A stretch of DNA of 64,000 nt from Streptomyces fuscichromogenes. Lineage in GTDB: Bacteria; Actinomycetota; Actinomycetes; Streptomycetales; Streptomycetaceae. The DNA lies in NCBI RefSeq assembly GCF_014645815.1, contig NZ_BMML01000001.1:744395-808394 (forward strand), written 5' to 3'. This document shows, piece after piece, positions 19,908-28,091 of this stretch. A model generated the notes under the pieces. The model was not told the origin of the DNA. It saw only the letters and a program-made list of their open reading frames with translations, and did no database searches. Both the position numbers and the translations under genes were made by a program. How positions within the stretch are numbered: position 1 is the stretch's first letter; every line of letters begins with the position of its first letter.

Positions 19908-20372
19908 ATGACCGAGATGGCGGCGGAGCCCGAGAAGGACCCGACGGCGCAGACCCGGAAGACCGTCAGACGCGGCGGCGGCGACCCGTCGACCCGGGGG
20001 CGGACGACGATCGCCGACGGCGTCGTGGAGAAGATCGCCGGACTGGCGGCCCGGGACGTGGTCGGCGTGCACGCCATGGGCAGCGGCCTCGCCCGTACCT
20101 TCGGCGTGGTCCGCGACCGGGTGCCCGGCGGCTCCAAGTCCGTGACCCGGGGTGTGAAGGCCGAGGTCGGCGAGGTGCAGACCGCGCTCGACCTGGAGAT
20201 CGTCGTGGACTACGGCGTGTCGATCGCCGACGTGGCCCGCGCGGTCCGGGAGAACGTGATCGCGGCCGTCGAGCGCATGACCGGGCTCGAAGTGGTCGAG
20301 GTCAACATCGCGGTGAGTGATGTGAAGCTTCCGGAGGAAGAGGAAGAGGAGCCGGAGTCCCGGCTCCAGTGA
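19908..20372 (+). CDS. Asp23/Gls24 family envelope stress response protein
   Basis: A 154-residue protein. After a charged 25-residue lead, the Asp23 domain reads RGRTTIADGVVEKIAGLAARDVVGVHAMGSG, then VGEVQTALDLEIVVDYGVSI and VIAAVERMTGLEVVEVNIAVSDV. The end is acidic (EEEEEEP). In Gram-positive bacteria Asp23 is tethered under the membrane by AmaP and responds to cell-wall stress. A good AmaP homologue is the last gene of this operon. GGAAGGGA lies nine bases upstream of the ATG. Confidence 0.92.
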   Translation: MTEMAAEPEKDPTAQTRKTVRRGGGDPSTRGRTTIADGVVEKIAGLAARDVVGVHAMGSGLARTFGVVRDRVPGGSKSVTRGVKAEVGEVQTALDLEIVVDYGVSIADVARAVRENVIAAVERMTGLEVVEVNIAVSDVKLPEEEEEEPESRLQ

Positions 20373-20391
20373 CCGCTGAGGGGAGCGCACC

Positions 20392-20586
20392 ATGAGCATG
20401 GCCGTCGTCGGCATGATCGCCGGCATGGCGCTGGGCTTCGCCGGGTACTTCGGCGGGTTCGGTGCCTTTCTGCTGGTGGCGGCGCTCGGAGCCGTCGGGT
20501 TCGTCGTGGGCCGGTTCGCGGAGGGGGACCTCGAACTCGGCGACTTCTTCCGCAACCGCGACGACCGGCGTGACCGCCGCCGATGA
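20392..20586 (+). CDS. Small membrane protein (DUF2273-like) in the Asp23 operon
   Basis: A 64-residue protein with two closely spaced hydrophobic segments (residues 3-22 and 25-42: VVGMIAGMALGFAGYFGGFG, then AFLLVAALGAVGFVVG) and a charged tail ending in RNRDDRRDRRR. It matches the small DUF2273-type proteins encoded next to Asp23 in firmicutes and actinobacteria. Its stop overlaps the next start (ATGA), indicating coupled translation. Confidence 0.82.
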   Translation: MSMAVVGMIAGMALGFAGYFGGFGAFLLVAALGAVGFVVGRFAEGDLELGDFFRNRDDRRDRRR

Positions 20587-20942
20587 GCTCCGCGAGCGGT
20601 GGGACACGCGGCACCCCGACGGCGGTGGCGCCGGGCGAGCGCGGCGCCGTCCGGATCGCCGACCGGGTCGTGGCGAAGATCGCCGCACAGGCCGCCCGCG
20701 AGGCGCTCGGCCCCCTCCCGAAGGACGCCGTGCCGCCGCACGCCACCGTGGTCACGCACCATGACACGGCCCGCGTCCGGGTCCACCTCGAACTGGACTA
20801 CCCGTCCGACATCGGCGCCCGGTGCGCGGCCGTGCGTCGACATGTGGTCGAGCGGGTAGGCGCGTTGGTGGACATGGAGGTACCGGAGGTCGCCGTCCAC
20901 GTCGAACGGCTGCATCCGGTCCAGACCCAGGGGAGGGCGTGA
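20583..20942 (+). CDS. Second Asp23/Gls24-like protein
   Basis: A 119-residue protein, shorter than the first Asp23 in this operon. The domain core is RGAVRIADRVVAKIAAQAAREAL, then ARVRVHLELDYPSDIGARCAAVRRHVVERVGALVDMEVPEVAVHVERL. It overlaps the gene before it by four bases and the gene after it by one base (TGATG). The two Asp23 paralogues may form mixed assemblies on the AmaP anchor. That is an inference. Confidence 0.85.
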   Translation: MSSASGGTRGTPTAVAPGERGAVRIADRVVAKIAAQAAREALGPLPKDAVPPHATVVTHHDTARVRVHLELDYPSDIGARCAAVRRHVVERVGALVDMEVPEVAVHVERLHPVQTQGRA

Positions 20943-21550
20943 TGAGCACCGAACAGACGCCGGTCGTCGAGACGCCGCCACCACCGGCGGCCGCGCCCCC
21001 GGCCGGCCACGAGCCCCGCTTCTGGTCCCCGCGCCGCGCCCCCGCGGCCCTGGTCGCGGTGTGCGTCCTGGTGACCGCGGGCGCCTTCCTCTACGACATC
21101 GCGGCCGTACGGGCCCACCACCCCGCCATGCGCTGGCGCCGCGCCCTGGCCCGCCGGCTCGCGGAGCAGCCCCTCGACGACACCTGGGTCCTGGTCGGCG
21201 CGGGCATCGTCGCCGCCCTCGGCCTGTGGCTGCTGATCCTGGCCGCCACCCCGGGCCTGCGGAGCCTGCTGCCCATGCGCCGCACCCGGCCCGACGTCCG
21301 CGCCGGACTGCGCCGTGACGCGGCCGCCCTGCTGCTGCGCGACCGGGCCATGGAGATCTCGGGCGTGCGCCGGGTACGGGTACGGCTGCGCCGCTCCCGC
21401 GCCCACGTCCTCGCCGTCTCCCACTTCCGCGAACTCGACGAGGTGCGGGGCGACCTGGAGGCGGCCCTGACCGACGCGATCCGCGCCATGGGGCTGTCCC
21501 GCCCGCCCGTCCTGACCCTGCACGTGATCCGCCCCGGCCGAAGGGGGTGA
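20942..21550 (+). CDS. Membrane protein of the DUF6286 type in the Asp23 operon
   Basis: A 202-residue protein with a Pro/Ala-rich cytoplasmic lead, transmembrane helices at about 33-50 (AALVAVCVLVTAGAFLYDI) and about 80-100 (TWVLVGAGIVAALGLWLLILAAT), and a basic cytoplasmic end. The C-terminal domain (RDRAMEISGVRRVRVRLRRSRAHVLAVSHF) resembles the C-terminal half of AmaP and may bind Asp23. I use the DUF6286 label from memory of similar streptomycete operons. The ATG overlaps the previous stop. Confidence 0.78.
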   Translation: MSTEQTPVVETPPPPAAAPPAGHEPRFWSPRRAPAALVAVCVLVTAGAFLYDIAAVRAHHPAMRWRRALARRLAEQPLDDTWVLVGAGIVAALGLWLLILAATPGLRSLLPMRRTRPDVRAGLRRDAAALLLRDRAMEISGVRRVRVRLRRSRAHVLAVSHFRELDEVRGDLEAALTDAIRAMGLSRPPVLTLHVIRPGRRG

Positions 21551-21554
21551 CGCC

Positions 21555-22133
21555 GTGCTCGGCACGGTCAACCGCGTACTGATCGCCCTCGCGGGCCTGC
21601 TGCTCCTCGCCCTCGGCGGCTCGGTCCTGGCCGTCGGCCTCGGCGCGCCGTCCCCGTCCTGGTGGATCCACCAGGGCCGGCACGACGTCCTGCTCAGCAC
21701 GGCCGAGCGCACCCACTGGCGTGCCGCGCACTGGTGGTGGCCGTCGGTCCTGGCCGCACTGGCCGTCCTGGTCCTGCTCGCCCTCTGGTGGCTGACCGCG
21801 CAGGTGCGCCGACGCCGCCTGACCGAGGTCCTGGTGGACACCGGAGACGGCGAGGGCGCCCTGCTGCGCGGCAGGGCCCTGGAGACGGTCCTGGCCACGG
21901 ACGCCGCCCACCAGTACGGCGTGGCCCACGCCCAGGCGGTCCTGAAGGGCACCCGCACGGCTCCGCAGGTACGGGTGTGGCTCCAACTGGAGCCGGACGT
22001 GGCCCCGGAGGACGCTCTGAACGACCTGACGGCTCAGGCCCTGGCACATGCCCGGGACTCGGCGGCCTTGGCGAAGCTCCCCGCGGAGGTCCGGCTGACG
22101 TCGGTGAAACACCGCGCGGAGAGGGTCACTTGA
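21555..22133 (+). CDS. amaP: AmaP-like alkaline shock membrane anchor protein
   Basis: A 192-residue protein that starts at GTG. It has two membrane segments: residues 5-27 (NRVLIALAGLLLLALGGSVLAVG) and about 55-78 (WWWPSVLAALAVLVLLALWWL). The cytoplasmic C-terminal domain (ETVLATDAAHQYGVAHAQAVLKG, then VRVWLQLEPDVAPEDALNDL) is that of AmaP, the membrane anchor of Asp23. It is the last gene of the five-gene operon, four bases after the preceding stop. Confidence 0.85.
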   Translation: MLGTVNRVLIALAGLLLLALGGSVLAVGLGAPSPSWWIHQGRHDVLLSTAERTHWRAAHWWWPSVLAALAVLVLLALWWLTAQVRRRRLTEVLVDTGDGEGALLRGRALETVLATDAAHQYGVAHAQAVLKGTRTAPQVRVWLQLEPDVAPEDALNDLTAQALAHARDSAALAKLPAEVRLTSVKHRAERVT

Positions 22134-22151
22134 AATCGCCGTCCAGGAAGG

Positions 22152-22228
22152 CTCCCCGTGCGGGGCGCGGGGCTGTGTCGATGTGCGGCTGCGGCAGCGT
22201 GGGCGCGACCAGCCCCCATGCACCCGCA
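22152..22228. repeat. Streptomyces-type intergenic repeat, copy 2 (long form)
   Basis: CCCCGTGCGGGGCGCGGGG is followed by CTGTGTCGATGTGCGGCTG, CGGCAGCGTGGGCGCGACC, and AGCCCCCATGCACCCGCA. This is the longer variant of the repeat at 19,057 and 44,489. It lies between the converging amaP and SDR genes. Confidence 0.72.
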
Positions 22229-22243
22229 CTGACGACTCGACCG

Positions 22244-22999
22244 TCAGAAGCCGTGCCGAGCCCCGCCGTCCACCGGCACCATGATCCCCGTCAGATAGGA
22301 CGCGGCCGGCGACATCAGGAACGCCGCCACCCGCCCGAACTCCTCCGGCGCCCCGTACCGCCGCAACGGAATCCGGAACTCGTGCCCGGCGCGCGTCGCC
22401 TCCGGGTCCGCCGACATGGTGTCCAGCTCCCGCACCCGGTCGGTGTCGATCCGGGACGGCAGCAACCCCACCACCCGGATCCCGCGCGGACCGAGTTCGT
22501 CCGCCAGCGACTTGGCGAACCCGGCAAGACCCGGCCGCAGCCCGTTGGAGATCGTCAGCCCCGGGATCGGCTCGTACACCGACGCGGACAGCACGAACCC
22601 GATGACCCCGCCGTCCCCCAACTCGGCCGCGGCCGCGCGGGCGAGCCGTACGGCGCCCAGGAACACCGACTCGAACGCGCCCTGCCACTGCTCGTCCGTG
22701 TTGTCGGCGACGAACCCGGCCGGCGGCCCGCCCACGCTCACGAGGATGCCGTCGAACCCGCCGAAACGCTCCCGCGCGACCGCGATCAGCCGCTCCGGCG
22801 CCGCCGGATCCGCGTTGTCGACGCCCACGCCCACGGCGTCCGGTCCCAGCTCGGCCGCCACGCCGGCGGCCCGCTCCTCGTCCCGTCCGGTCACCACGAC
22901 CTTCGCCCCGTCGGCGACCAGCTCGCGCGCGGCCGCGTGGCCCAGCCCGCGGGTGGCTCCGGTGACGACGTACACCCGGTCCTTCAGTCCAAGATCCAT
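22244..22999 (-). CDS. SDR-family oxidoreductase with non-canonical active site
   Basis: A 251-residue Rossmann protein. The cofactor loop is VVTGATRGLGHAAA and the C-terminal SDR block is PAASYLTGIMVPVDGGARHGF. The usual YxxxK catalytic pair is missing: the corresponding stretch is LTISNGLRPGLAGFAKSLADE, with Ser-Asn and Arg where Tyr and Lys are expected. Divergent SDR groups with this pattern exist, so it may be a functional variant or a non-reductase. The ATG at 22,997-22,999 lies just downstream of the GH15 stop. Confidence 0.85.
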   Translation of the reverse strand: MDLGLKDRVYVVTGATRGLGHAAARELVADGAKVVVTGRDEERAAGVAAELGPDAVGVGVDNADPAAPERLIAVARERFGGFDGILVSVGGPPAGFVADNTDEQWQGAFESVFLGAVRLARAAAAELGDGGVIGFVLSASVYEPIPGLTISNGLRPGLAGFAKSLADELGPRGIRVVGLLPSRIDTDRVRELDTMSADPEATRAGHEFRIPLRRYGAPEEFGRVAAFLMSPAASYLTGIMVPVDGGARHGF

Positions 23000-23004
23000 G
23001 GCCC

Positions 23005-24789
23005 CTATCCTGCCTTCTCGCCGTCGAAGAGCGTGAGGGCGGTGTTCACCAGTCCGATGTGACTGAACGCCTGCGGGAAGTTGCCCAGCTGACGGCCGGT
23101 CTCCGGGTCGTACTCCTCGGACAGCAGCCCCACGTCGTTGACCAGGCCCACCAGCCGTTCGAACAGTTCCTTCGCCTCGTCGGTGCGGCCCGTCATGTGC
23201 AGCGCGTCGGCGAGCCAGAACGAGCAGGCCAGGAAGGCGCCCTCGCCGCCCGGCATCCCGTCGACGCCGATCGCGTCGGTGTCGTAGCGGCGCAGGAACC
23301 CGCTCCGGCCCAGGTCGTCGCGGATCGCGTCGACCGTGCCGATCACCCGCGGGTCGTCCGGCGGCAGGAAGCCGACGCGCGGGATCAGCAGCAGGGAGGC
23401 GTCGAGTTCGCGGGAGCCGTAGTACTGCGTGAAGGTGTTGCGCTTCGGGTCGAACCCCCTCTCGCACACCTCCCGGTGCACCTCGTCGCGCAGTGCGCGC
23501 CAGCCCTGCAGATCGCCCTTGAGCTCCGCGTAGTCCTCCATGGTCCGCACCGCGCGGTCCGCGGCCACCCACACCAGCACCTTGGAGTGCACGAAGTGGC
23601 GGCGGCCGCCGCGTACCTCCCACAGGCCCTCGTCCGGCTGCCGCCAGGCCTTCTCCAGGAACTTCATCAGCGCGCACTGGATGGCCCACATGTGCGGCTT
23701 GGTGGGCAGGCCGGCGGTGCGGGCCAGCGACAGCGAGTCCATGACCTCGCCGTACACGTCCAGCTGGAGCTGGTCGACGGCGCCGTTGCCGACGCGTACC
23801 GGGCTGGAGCCCGCGAAGCCGGGCAGCCAGGGCAGTTCGAACTCGGGCAGCCGGCGCTCGCCCGCGAGGCCGTACATGATCTGCAGGTCGGCGGGGTCGC
23901 CGGCGACCGCGCGGACCAGCCAGTCACGCCAGTGCTCGGCTTCCTTGTGGTAGCCGGCGGCGAGCAGCGCGCCGAGGGTGAGGGTGGAGTCGCGCAGCCA
24001 GCAGAAGCGGTAGTCCCAGTTGCGCACCCCGCCCAGCTCCTCGGGCAGTGAGCTGGTGGCCGCGGCGACGATGCCGCCGGTCGGCGCGTAGCTGAGCGCC
24101 TTGAGGGTGATCAGGGAGCGCACGACCGTCTCCCGGTGCGGGCCGGCGTAGGTGCAGCGGGCGGTCCAGCGCCGCCAGTCGGTGACGCTCGCGCGCAGCG
24201 CCTCGTACGGGTCCACCAGAGCCGGGCGCGGCTCGTGCGAGGGGTGCCAGGTGAGCACGAACGCGACCCGCTCGCCCTCGGCGACGGTGAACTCCGAATG
24301 CGTGCCGAAGTCCTCGCCCCAGGTGCGTACGGACGGATCGCTGCGCAGCCACACCGAGTCGGGCCCGGCGACGGCGACCCGGTGCCCGCCGGAGCGGCGC
24401 ATCCACGGGATGACCGAGCCGTAGTCGAAGCGCAGGCGGAGCGTGCTGTGCACGGTGACACGGCCGCTGACGCCCTCGACGATGCGTACGACGTCGGGCG
24501 CGCGGTCGCGCTGGGGCATCAGGTCGGTGACACGGACCGTGCCCTGGTCGGTCTCCCACTCGGTGTCCAGGACCAGGGTGTCCGGCCGGTAGCCGCGCCG
24601 GGTGCAGGTCGTGGCGCCCTGCGGGGCGATCCGCCAGTGGCCGTGGTCCTCGTCGCCCAGGAGCCGGGCGAAGCAGGCCGCCGAGTCGAAGCGGGGCAGG
24701 CACAGCCAGTCGATGGAGCCGTCCCGGCCGACCAGGGCCGCGGTCTGCTCGTCGCCGATGAGCGCGTAGTCCTCGATGCGTCGGTCCAC
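23005..24789 (-). CDS. GH15-family glycoside hydrolase (glucoamylase/trehalase type)
   Basis: A 594-residue cytoplasmic protein. The start RRIEDYALIGDEQTAALVGRDGSIDWLCLPRFDS is the GH15 N-terminal beta domain hallmark. The (alpha/alpha)6 barrel follows with GVRNWDYRFCWLRDSTLTL, QLDVYGEVMDSL, and catalytic acid regions PDEGLWEVRGG and LSEEYDPETGRQLGNFPQAFSH. Mycobacterial members of this group are trehalases, so trehalose or a maltooligosaccharide is the likely substrate. The GTG at 24,789 (VDRRIEDY) was chosen; a TTG start at 24,822 is also possible. The stop is six bases from the next gene. Confidence 0.9.
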   Translation of the reverse strand: MDRRIEDYALIGDEQTAALVGRDGSIDWLCLPRFDSAACFARLLGDEDHGHWRIAPQGATTCTRRGYRPDTLVLDTEWETDQGTVRVTDLMPQRDRAPDVVRIVEGVSGRVTVHSTLRLRFDYGSVIPWMRRSGGHRVAVAGPDSVWLRSDPSVRTWGEDFGTHSEFTVAEGERVAFVLTWHPSHEPRPALVDPYEALRASVTDWRRWTARCTYAGPHRETVVRSLITLKALSYAPTGGIVAAATSSLPEELGGVRNWDYRFCWLRDSTLTLGALLAAGYHKEAEHWRDWLVRAVAGDPADLQIMYGLAGERRLPEFELPWLPGFAGSSPVRVGNGAVDQLQLDVYGEVMDSLSLARTAGLPTKPHMWAIQCALMKFLEKAWRQPDEGLWEVRGGRRHFVHSKVLVWVAADRAVRTMEDYAELKGDLQGWRALRDEVHREVCERGFDPKRNTFTQYYGSRELDASLLLIPRVGFLPPDDPRVIGTVDAIRDDLGRSGFLRRYDTDAIGVDGMPGGEGAFLACSFWLADALHMTGRTDEAKELFERLVGLVNDVGLLSEEYDPETGRQLGNFPQAFSHIGLVNTALTLFDGEKAG

Positions 24790-24859
24790 GGGAGCCGGTT
24801 TCCCTCCCGGCCGGAGGGCCAATCAGGGGGTGGGCCGGGGGAGTGACGCGGCACCGCTC

Positions 24860-25657
24860 TCAGACGGCGGCCGGTTCCGCCTCCGCGGCCGTCTCCTGCT
24901 CCGCCGCCGCCTCCGCACGCGCGCGTGCCTCACGGCGGACCAGTACGAAGAAGCCGTAGGGGACGCCCGCGGCGAACAGCCACCACTGGATCATGTACGC
25001 GTAGTTCAGCGGGGCGTCCTCCTTGCCCGGATCGGAGATCTGTTCCGGGGTGTCGCCCTTGGGCTCCGGCGCCGTCTGCTCGATGTAGCCGCCGAGCACC
25101 TGCTTGCCGAGCCGGCGTGCCTGCTCCTCGCTGTTGATCAGCATGACCTGCCGGTCGGGCAGGCCCTTGAGATCCTTGATGCCGCTCGCCGCGGTGGTCT
25201 CGTCGGGCATCAGCCGGCCCTGGACGGTGACCTTGCCGGCCGGCGGCGCGGGGATCTTCGGGAACGCGGTCTGGCTCGGGCCGTCCGACGGGATCCAGCC
25301 CCGGTTGACCAGCAGCACCTTGCCGTCGGTCAGCACGAAGGGGGTCAGCACGTGGTAGCCGACCTCGTCGTCGGAGTTGGTACGACGGCGGACGACGACC
25401 TCGTCGGCGGTGTCGAAGGTCCCGGTCGCGGAGACGGTGTGGTACCGCTCCTTGCGGGTCACGGCGTGCCCCGGCACGGTCACCTGCTCGACCGGCACCG
25501 GCTTGGCGCCGAGCGCCTGGGCGACCAGCTCGTTGCGGGCGCTGCGCTCCTCGTAACGGTGCTTCTGCCAGATCCCCAGGCGGATCATCGTGGGGATGAG
25601 AAGCAGCGAGATGAGGGCGAGGATCACCCACTGCCGGGTGAACAGGAAGCGGTACAC
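24860..25657 (-). CDS. SURF1-family protein (cytochrome oxidase assembly)
   Basis: A 265-residue membrane protein with two transmembrane helices, at residues 8-28 (QWVILALISLLLIPTMIRLG) and about 215-235 (YAYMIQWWLFAAGVPYGFFVLV). Between them lies the SURF1 domain: LGIWQKHRYEERSARNELV, YHVLTPFVLTDGKVLLVNRGWIP, GRLMPDE and APLNYAYMIQWW. SURF1 proteins help load heme a into cytochrome c oxidase. GTG at 25,657 begins VYRFLFTRQW, the usual family start. The C-terminus is Glu/Ala-rich. Confidence 0.93.
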   Translation of the reverse strand: MYRFLFTRQWVILALISLLLIPTMIRLGIWQKHRYEERSARNELVAQALGAKPVPVEQVTVPGHAVTRKERYHTVSATGTFDTADEVVVRRRTNSDDEVGYHVLTPFVLTDGKVLLVNRGWIPSDGPSQTAFPKIPAPPAGKVTVQGRLMPDETTAASGIKDLKGLPDRQVMLINSEEQARRLGKQVLGGYIEQTAPEPKGDTPEQISDPGKEDAPLNYAYMIQWWLFAAGVPYGFFVLVRREARARAEAAAEQETAAEAEPAAV

Positions 25658-25706
25658 CCCACGACCGTACAACTCGGTCGTGGGGCGCGAACGGGCGGGT
25701 ACCGGG

Positions 25707-25940
25707 TCACACGCGGTCGACGATGCCCGCCTTCCCGGCCTCGCGGGCACAGTGGGCACCGCAGAACCACTGGTTCTCGGCCTCGACGCCCTGGCCGATG
25801 ATCGAGACCTTGCAGTGCTCGCAGACGGGGGCCATCCGGTGGATCGCGCAGGAGAAGCAGTCGAAGACATGGACCGCGCCCTGCGCGTGCACCTCGAAGG
25901 TCATTCCGTAGTCATTGCCGCAGACTTCGCATTTCGCCAT
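25707..25940 (-). CDS. Small zinc-ribbon protein
   Basis: A 77-residue protein with four metal-binding pairs: CEVCGND at the start, CFSC and CEHC in the middle, and CGAHC near the end, consistent with two zinc sites. The order matches a widespread actinobacterial small protein family of unknown role. It lies 50 bp upstream of the SURF1-like gene, so the two could be co-transcribed. ATG at 25,938-25,940. Confidence 0.85.
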   Translation of the reverse strand: MAKCEVCGNDYGMTFEVHAQGAVHVFDCFSCAIHRMAPVCEHCKVSIIGQGVEAENQWFCGAHCAREAGKAGIVDRV

Positions 25941-26012
25941 GCGCCACAGGGTGTGCTGTCGGCCGCGCGGGGGCGAGCGGGCGCCGGGCGAGTCGTACGC
26001 CAATCACCCGTC

Positions 26013-26074
26013 CGTACGGCCCGCGCGGACGGGCGACCGACCGCGCGGACGGACGTACGGCCCGCGTGGACGGG
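26013..26074. repeat. Near-identical 21-bp direct repeat pair
   Basis: CGTACGGCCCGCGCGGACGGG at 26,013-26,033 recurs at 26,054-26,074 with one change (C to T). Further GCGCGGACGG pieces lie between them. The array sits just past the stop of the exonuclease gene and upstream of the zinc-ribbon gene. Its role is unknown. Confidence 0.6.
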
Positions 26075-26095
26075 TGCACGGCCCGCCGGGTGCGC

Positions 26096-27091
26096 TCACG
26101 TCCCGGTGGCCGGCGCCACGTCTCGCAGCAGCTGCCCGAAGGCCGCCTCGTCGACGACCGGTGTCCCGAACTGACGGGCCTTGAGGACCTTCGACGTGCC
26201 CGAGTCGGGGTCGTTGGTGACGAGCAGACTGGTGAGCCGCGAGATGCTCGTGGAGACGTGCAGACCGGCCTCGGCGGCCCGGTCCTCCAGCAGCTCGCGG
26301 TCGATCGAGGTGTCCCCGGAGAACGCCACCCGCATGCCCTGCCGCAGCGGCTTGCCGTCCTCGTACCGTCCCGGGTTCGGGTGCGGGCACGCCGGCCGCT
26401 TGCGGGACGGCCGCCAGCTGCTGGGCCGGTAGCCGCCTTGGCCGCCGCTCGCCTGGGGCCCGATCCGGGGCGTGTCCGACCACTCCGTCAGCGGCCGGCA
26501 CTCCAGCAGCGGCAGCCGGACGTTGCCCGCCGCCGCGGCCCGCAGACTGGGCCGGAACGCCTCCGCGAGCACCCGCGCGTCGTCCAGCGCGTGGTGGGCC
26601 CGCCGCTGTACGACACCGAAGTGCGCCGCCAGGGTCTCCAGTTTGTGGTTGGACAGCGGCAGGCCCAGCTCCTTGGAGAGCGCGATGGTGCACAGCCGCT
26701 GCCGCACCGGCGCCTCGGCCTTCGCGCGCGCGTACTCCCGCGCGATCATCTGCCAGTCGAAGACCGCGTTGTGCGCGACCAGCACCCGGCCGTCCAGCCG
26801 GGCCGAGAACTCCTCGGCGATGTCGGTGAAGAGCGGCGCGCCTTCGAGCGTCTCGCTGGTCAGACCGTGGATCCACACCGGACCCGGATCGCGCTCGGGG
26901 TTGACCAGGGTGTACCAGTGGTCCTCGACCTCGCCGCGCTCGTCCAGCCGGTAGACGGCCGCGCTGATTATCCGGTCGTCCCGGGCCAGACCGGTGGTCT
27001 CCACGTCCACGACGGCGTACCCCTTGGGATACGCGGCCGGCCACGGGGTGCCGGGGGACACTGCGGTCGTACGGTCTTCGAGCATGGTCAT
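26096..27091 (-). CDS. DEDDh 3'-5' exonuclease with BRCT domain
   Basis: A 331-residue protein. The exonuclease domain (residues 24-180) shows ExoI YAVVDVETTG with the D-x-E pair, ExoII VLVAHNAVFDWQMI, and ExoIII RRAHHALDDARVLAEAF with the catalytic His and Asp. It is thus like the DNA polymerase III epsilon subunit. After a Pro/Arg linker, the C-terminal 90 residues form a BRCT domain: LRQGMRVAFSGDTSIDRELLEDRAAEAGLHV, then TSLLVTNDPDSGTSKVLKARQFGTPVVDE. The fusion suggests a DNA-repair exonuclease rather than the replicative proofreader. Confidence 0.92.
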   Translation of the reverse strand: MTMLEDRTTAVSPGTPWPAAYPKGYAVVDVETTGLARDDRIISAAVYRLDERGEVEDHWYTLVNPERDPGPVWIHGLTSETLEGAPLFTDIAEEFSARLDGRVLVAHNAVFDWQMIAREYARAKAEAPVRQRLCTIALSKELGLPLSNHKLETLAAHFGVVQRRAHHALDDARVLAEAFRPSLRAAAAGNVRLPLLECRPLTEWSDTPRIGPQASGGQGGYRPSSWRPSRKRPACPHPNPGRYEDGKPLRQGMRVAFSGDTSIDRELLEDRAAEAGLHVSTSISRLTSLLVTNDPDSGTSKVLKARQFGTPVVDEAAFGQLLRDVAPATGT

Positions 27092-27287
27092 TGAGGATAC
27101 GGGCCCGTACCGACAGCCCTGTCCGTCAGGTCGCCTGCCGCAGCCGTCCGTTCGAATGTCCTGATTCCTCGTCCGCCGCGAGCACCCGGCTGATTGCCCT
27201 TCGCGCGGCTATGGACCTTTTCGCCGCCCGGTGCAAGCGTGCACCCCGCCCGGCGCGCAGACGGTCGACGGAAGGGCGGTACGGCGG

Positions 27288-28091
27288 ATGGCACGCGTAC
27301 GGTACGGCGCTCGGACCGAGGCGGAGATCGCGGCCGCCCGCACCGCGAAGCTCCCGGACGTCTGGTCCACCGGGGTGGTGGCCGTCTGGGAGACCGACCC
27401 GGACGCGGTCGCGGCCGTCCTGCCGCCACCGCTCAAGCCCACCGGCCGGCCCCTGGCCCGCGTCAACATCAGCAAGGTCGAACTGCCCGGATACCCGCTC
27501 GGCGCGGGCTCGTTCGCGGTCGCCGCCGCACACGGCACGGTCGAGGGCTGGTACCCGCTGGTCATGCCGATGACCCACGAGCGCGCCCTCACCGGCGGCC
27601 GCGAGGTCTTCGGCGAGCCCAAGAAACTCGGCGAGGTGACCGTCGAACGCGACGGCGACCTGGTCCGTGCGGTCCTCGCCCGGCACGGCGTCGCCTTCGT
27701 GGAGGTGCGCGGCACGGTCGACGGTCCGCTGCCGCTGCCCGAGCCCGCCCCGAAGACCGACTTCTACTTCAAGTTCCTTCCGGCGGTGGACGGTTCGGGC
27801 TTCGACGGCGACCCGCTGCTGGTGCACTGCGTACGCGAGGAGAAGGTCCGCCGGCTGGAGCGCGTCACCGGTGAGGTGATCCTCCGAGAGTCGGCGTACG
27901 ACCCGGTGGCCGACCTCCCGGTGCTGCGCCTGCTGGACCTCACCCTCGGCGAGAAGACCAGCGACCAGCGTGGCCGGGTCGCCGAACGGGTCGACGCCCA
28001 GGCCCTGTTGCCGTACGTCCACCAGCGCTACGACGACCCGCGCCAGATCCACGACGCGCCGCCGCAGGACAGCGAAGGGAGCGGGGCCTGA
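27288..28091 (+). CDS. Acetoacetate decarboxylase-like protein
   Basis: A 267-residue protein of the acetoacetate decarboxylase superfamily. Key blocks are VAAVLPPPLKPTGRPLARVNIS, YPLVMPMTHERALTGGREVFGEPKKLGEVTVER and FLPAVDGSGFDGDPLLVHCV. The Lys pair in EPKKLGE lies where the Schiff-base Lys of true acetoacetate decarboxylase sits. Many relatives have different activities, so the substrate is open. It is the first of four genes joined by overlaps or short gaps, which look like one catabolic operon. Confidence 0.85.
   Translation: MARVRYGARTEAEIAAARTAKLPDVWSTGVVAVWETDPDAVAAVLPPPLKPTGRPLARVNISKVELPGYPLGAGSFAVAAAHGTVEGWYPLVMPMTHERALTGGREVFGEPKKLGEVTVERDGDLVRAVLARHGVAFVEVRGTVDGPLPLPEPAPKTDFYFKFLPAVDGSGFDGDPLLVHCVREEKVRRLERVTGEVILRESAYDPVADLPVLRLLDLTLGEKTSDQRGRVAERVDAQALLPYVHQRYDDPRQIHDAPPQDSEGSGA

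Noticed and set aside
26013..26074. Attachment site or integration scar
   Set aside because: The direct repeats are only 41 bp apart, with no integrase or tRNA gene nearby.
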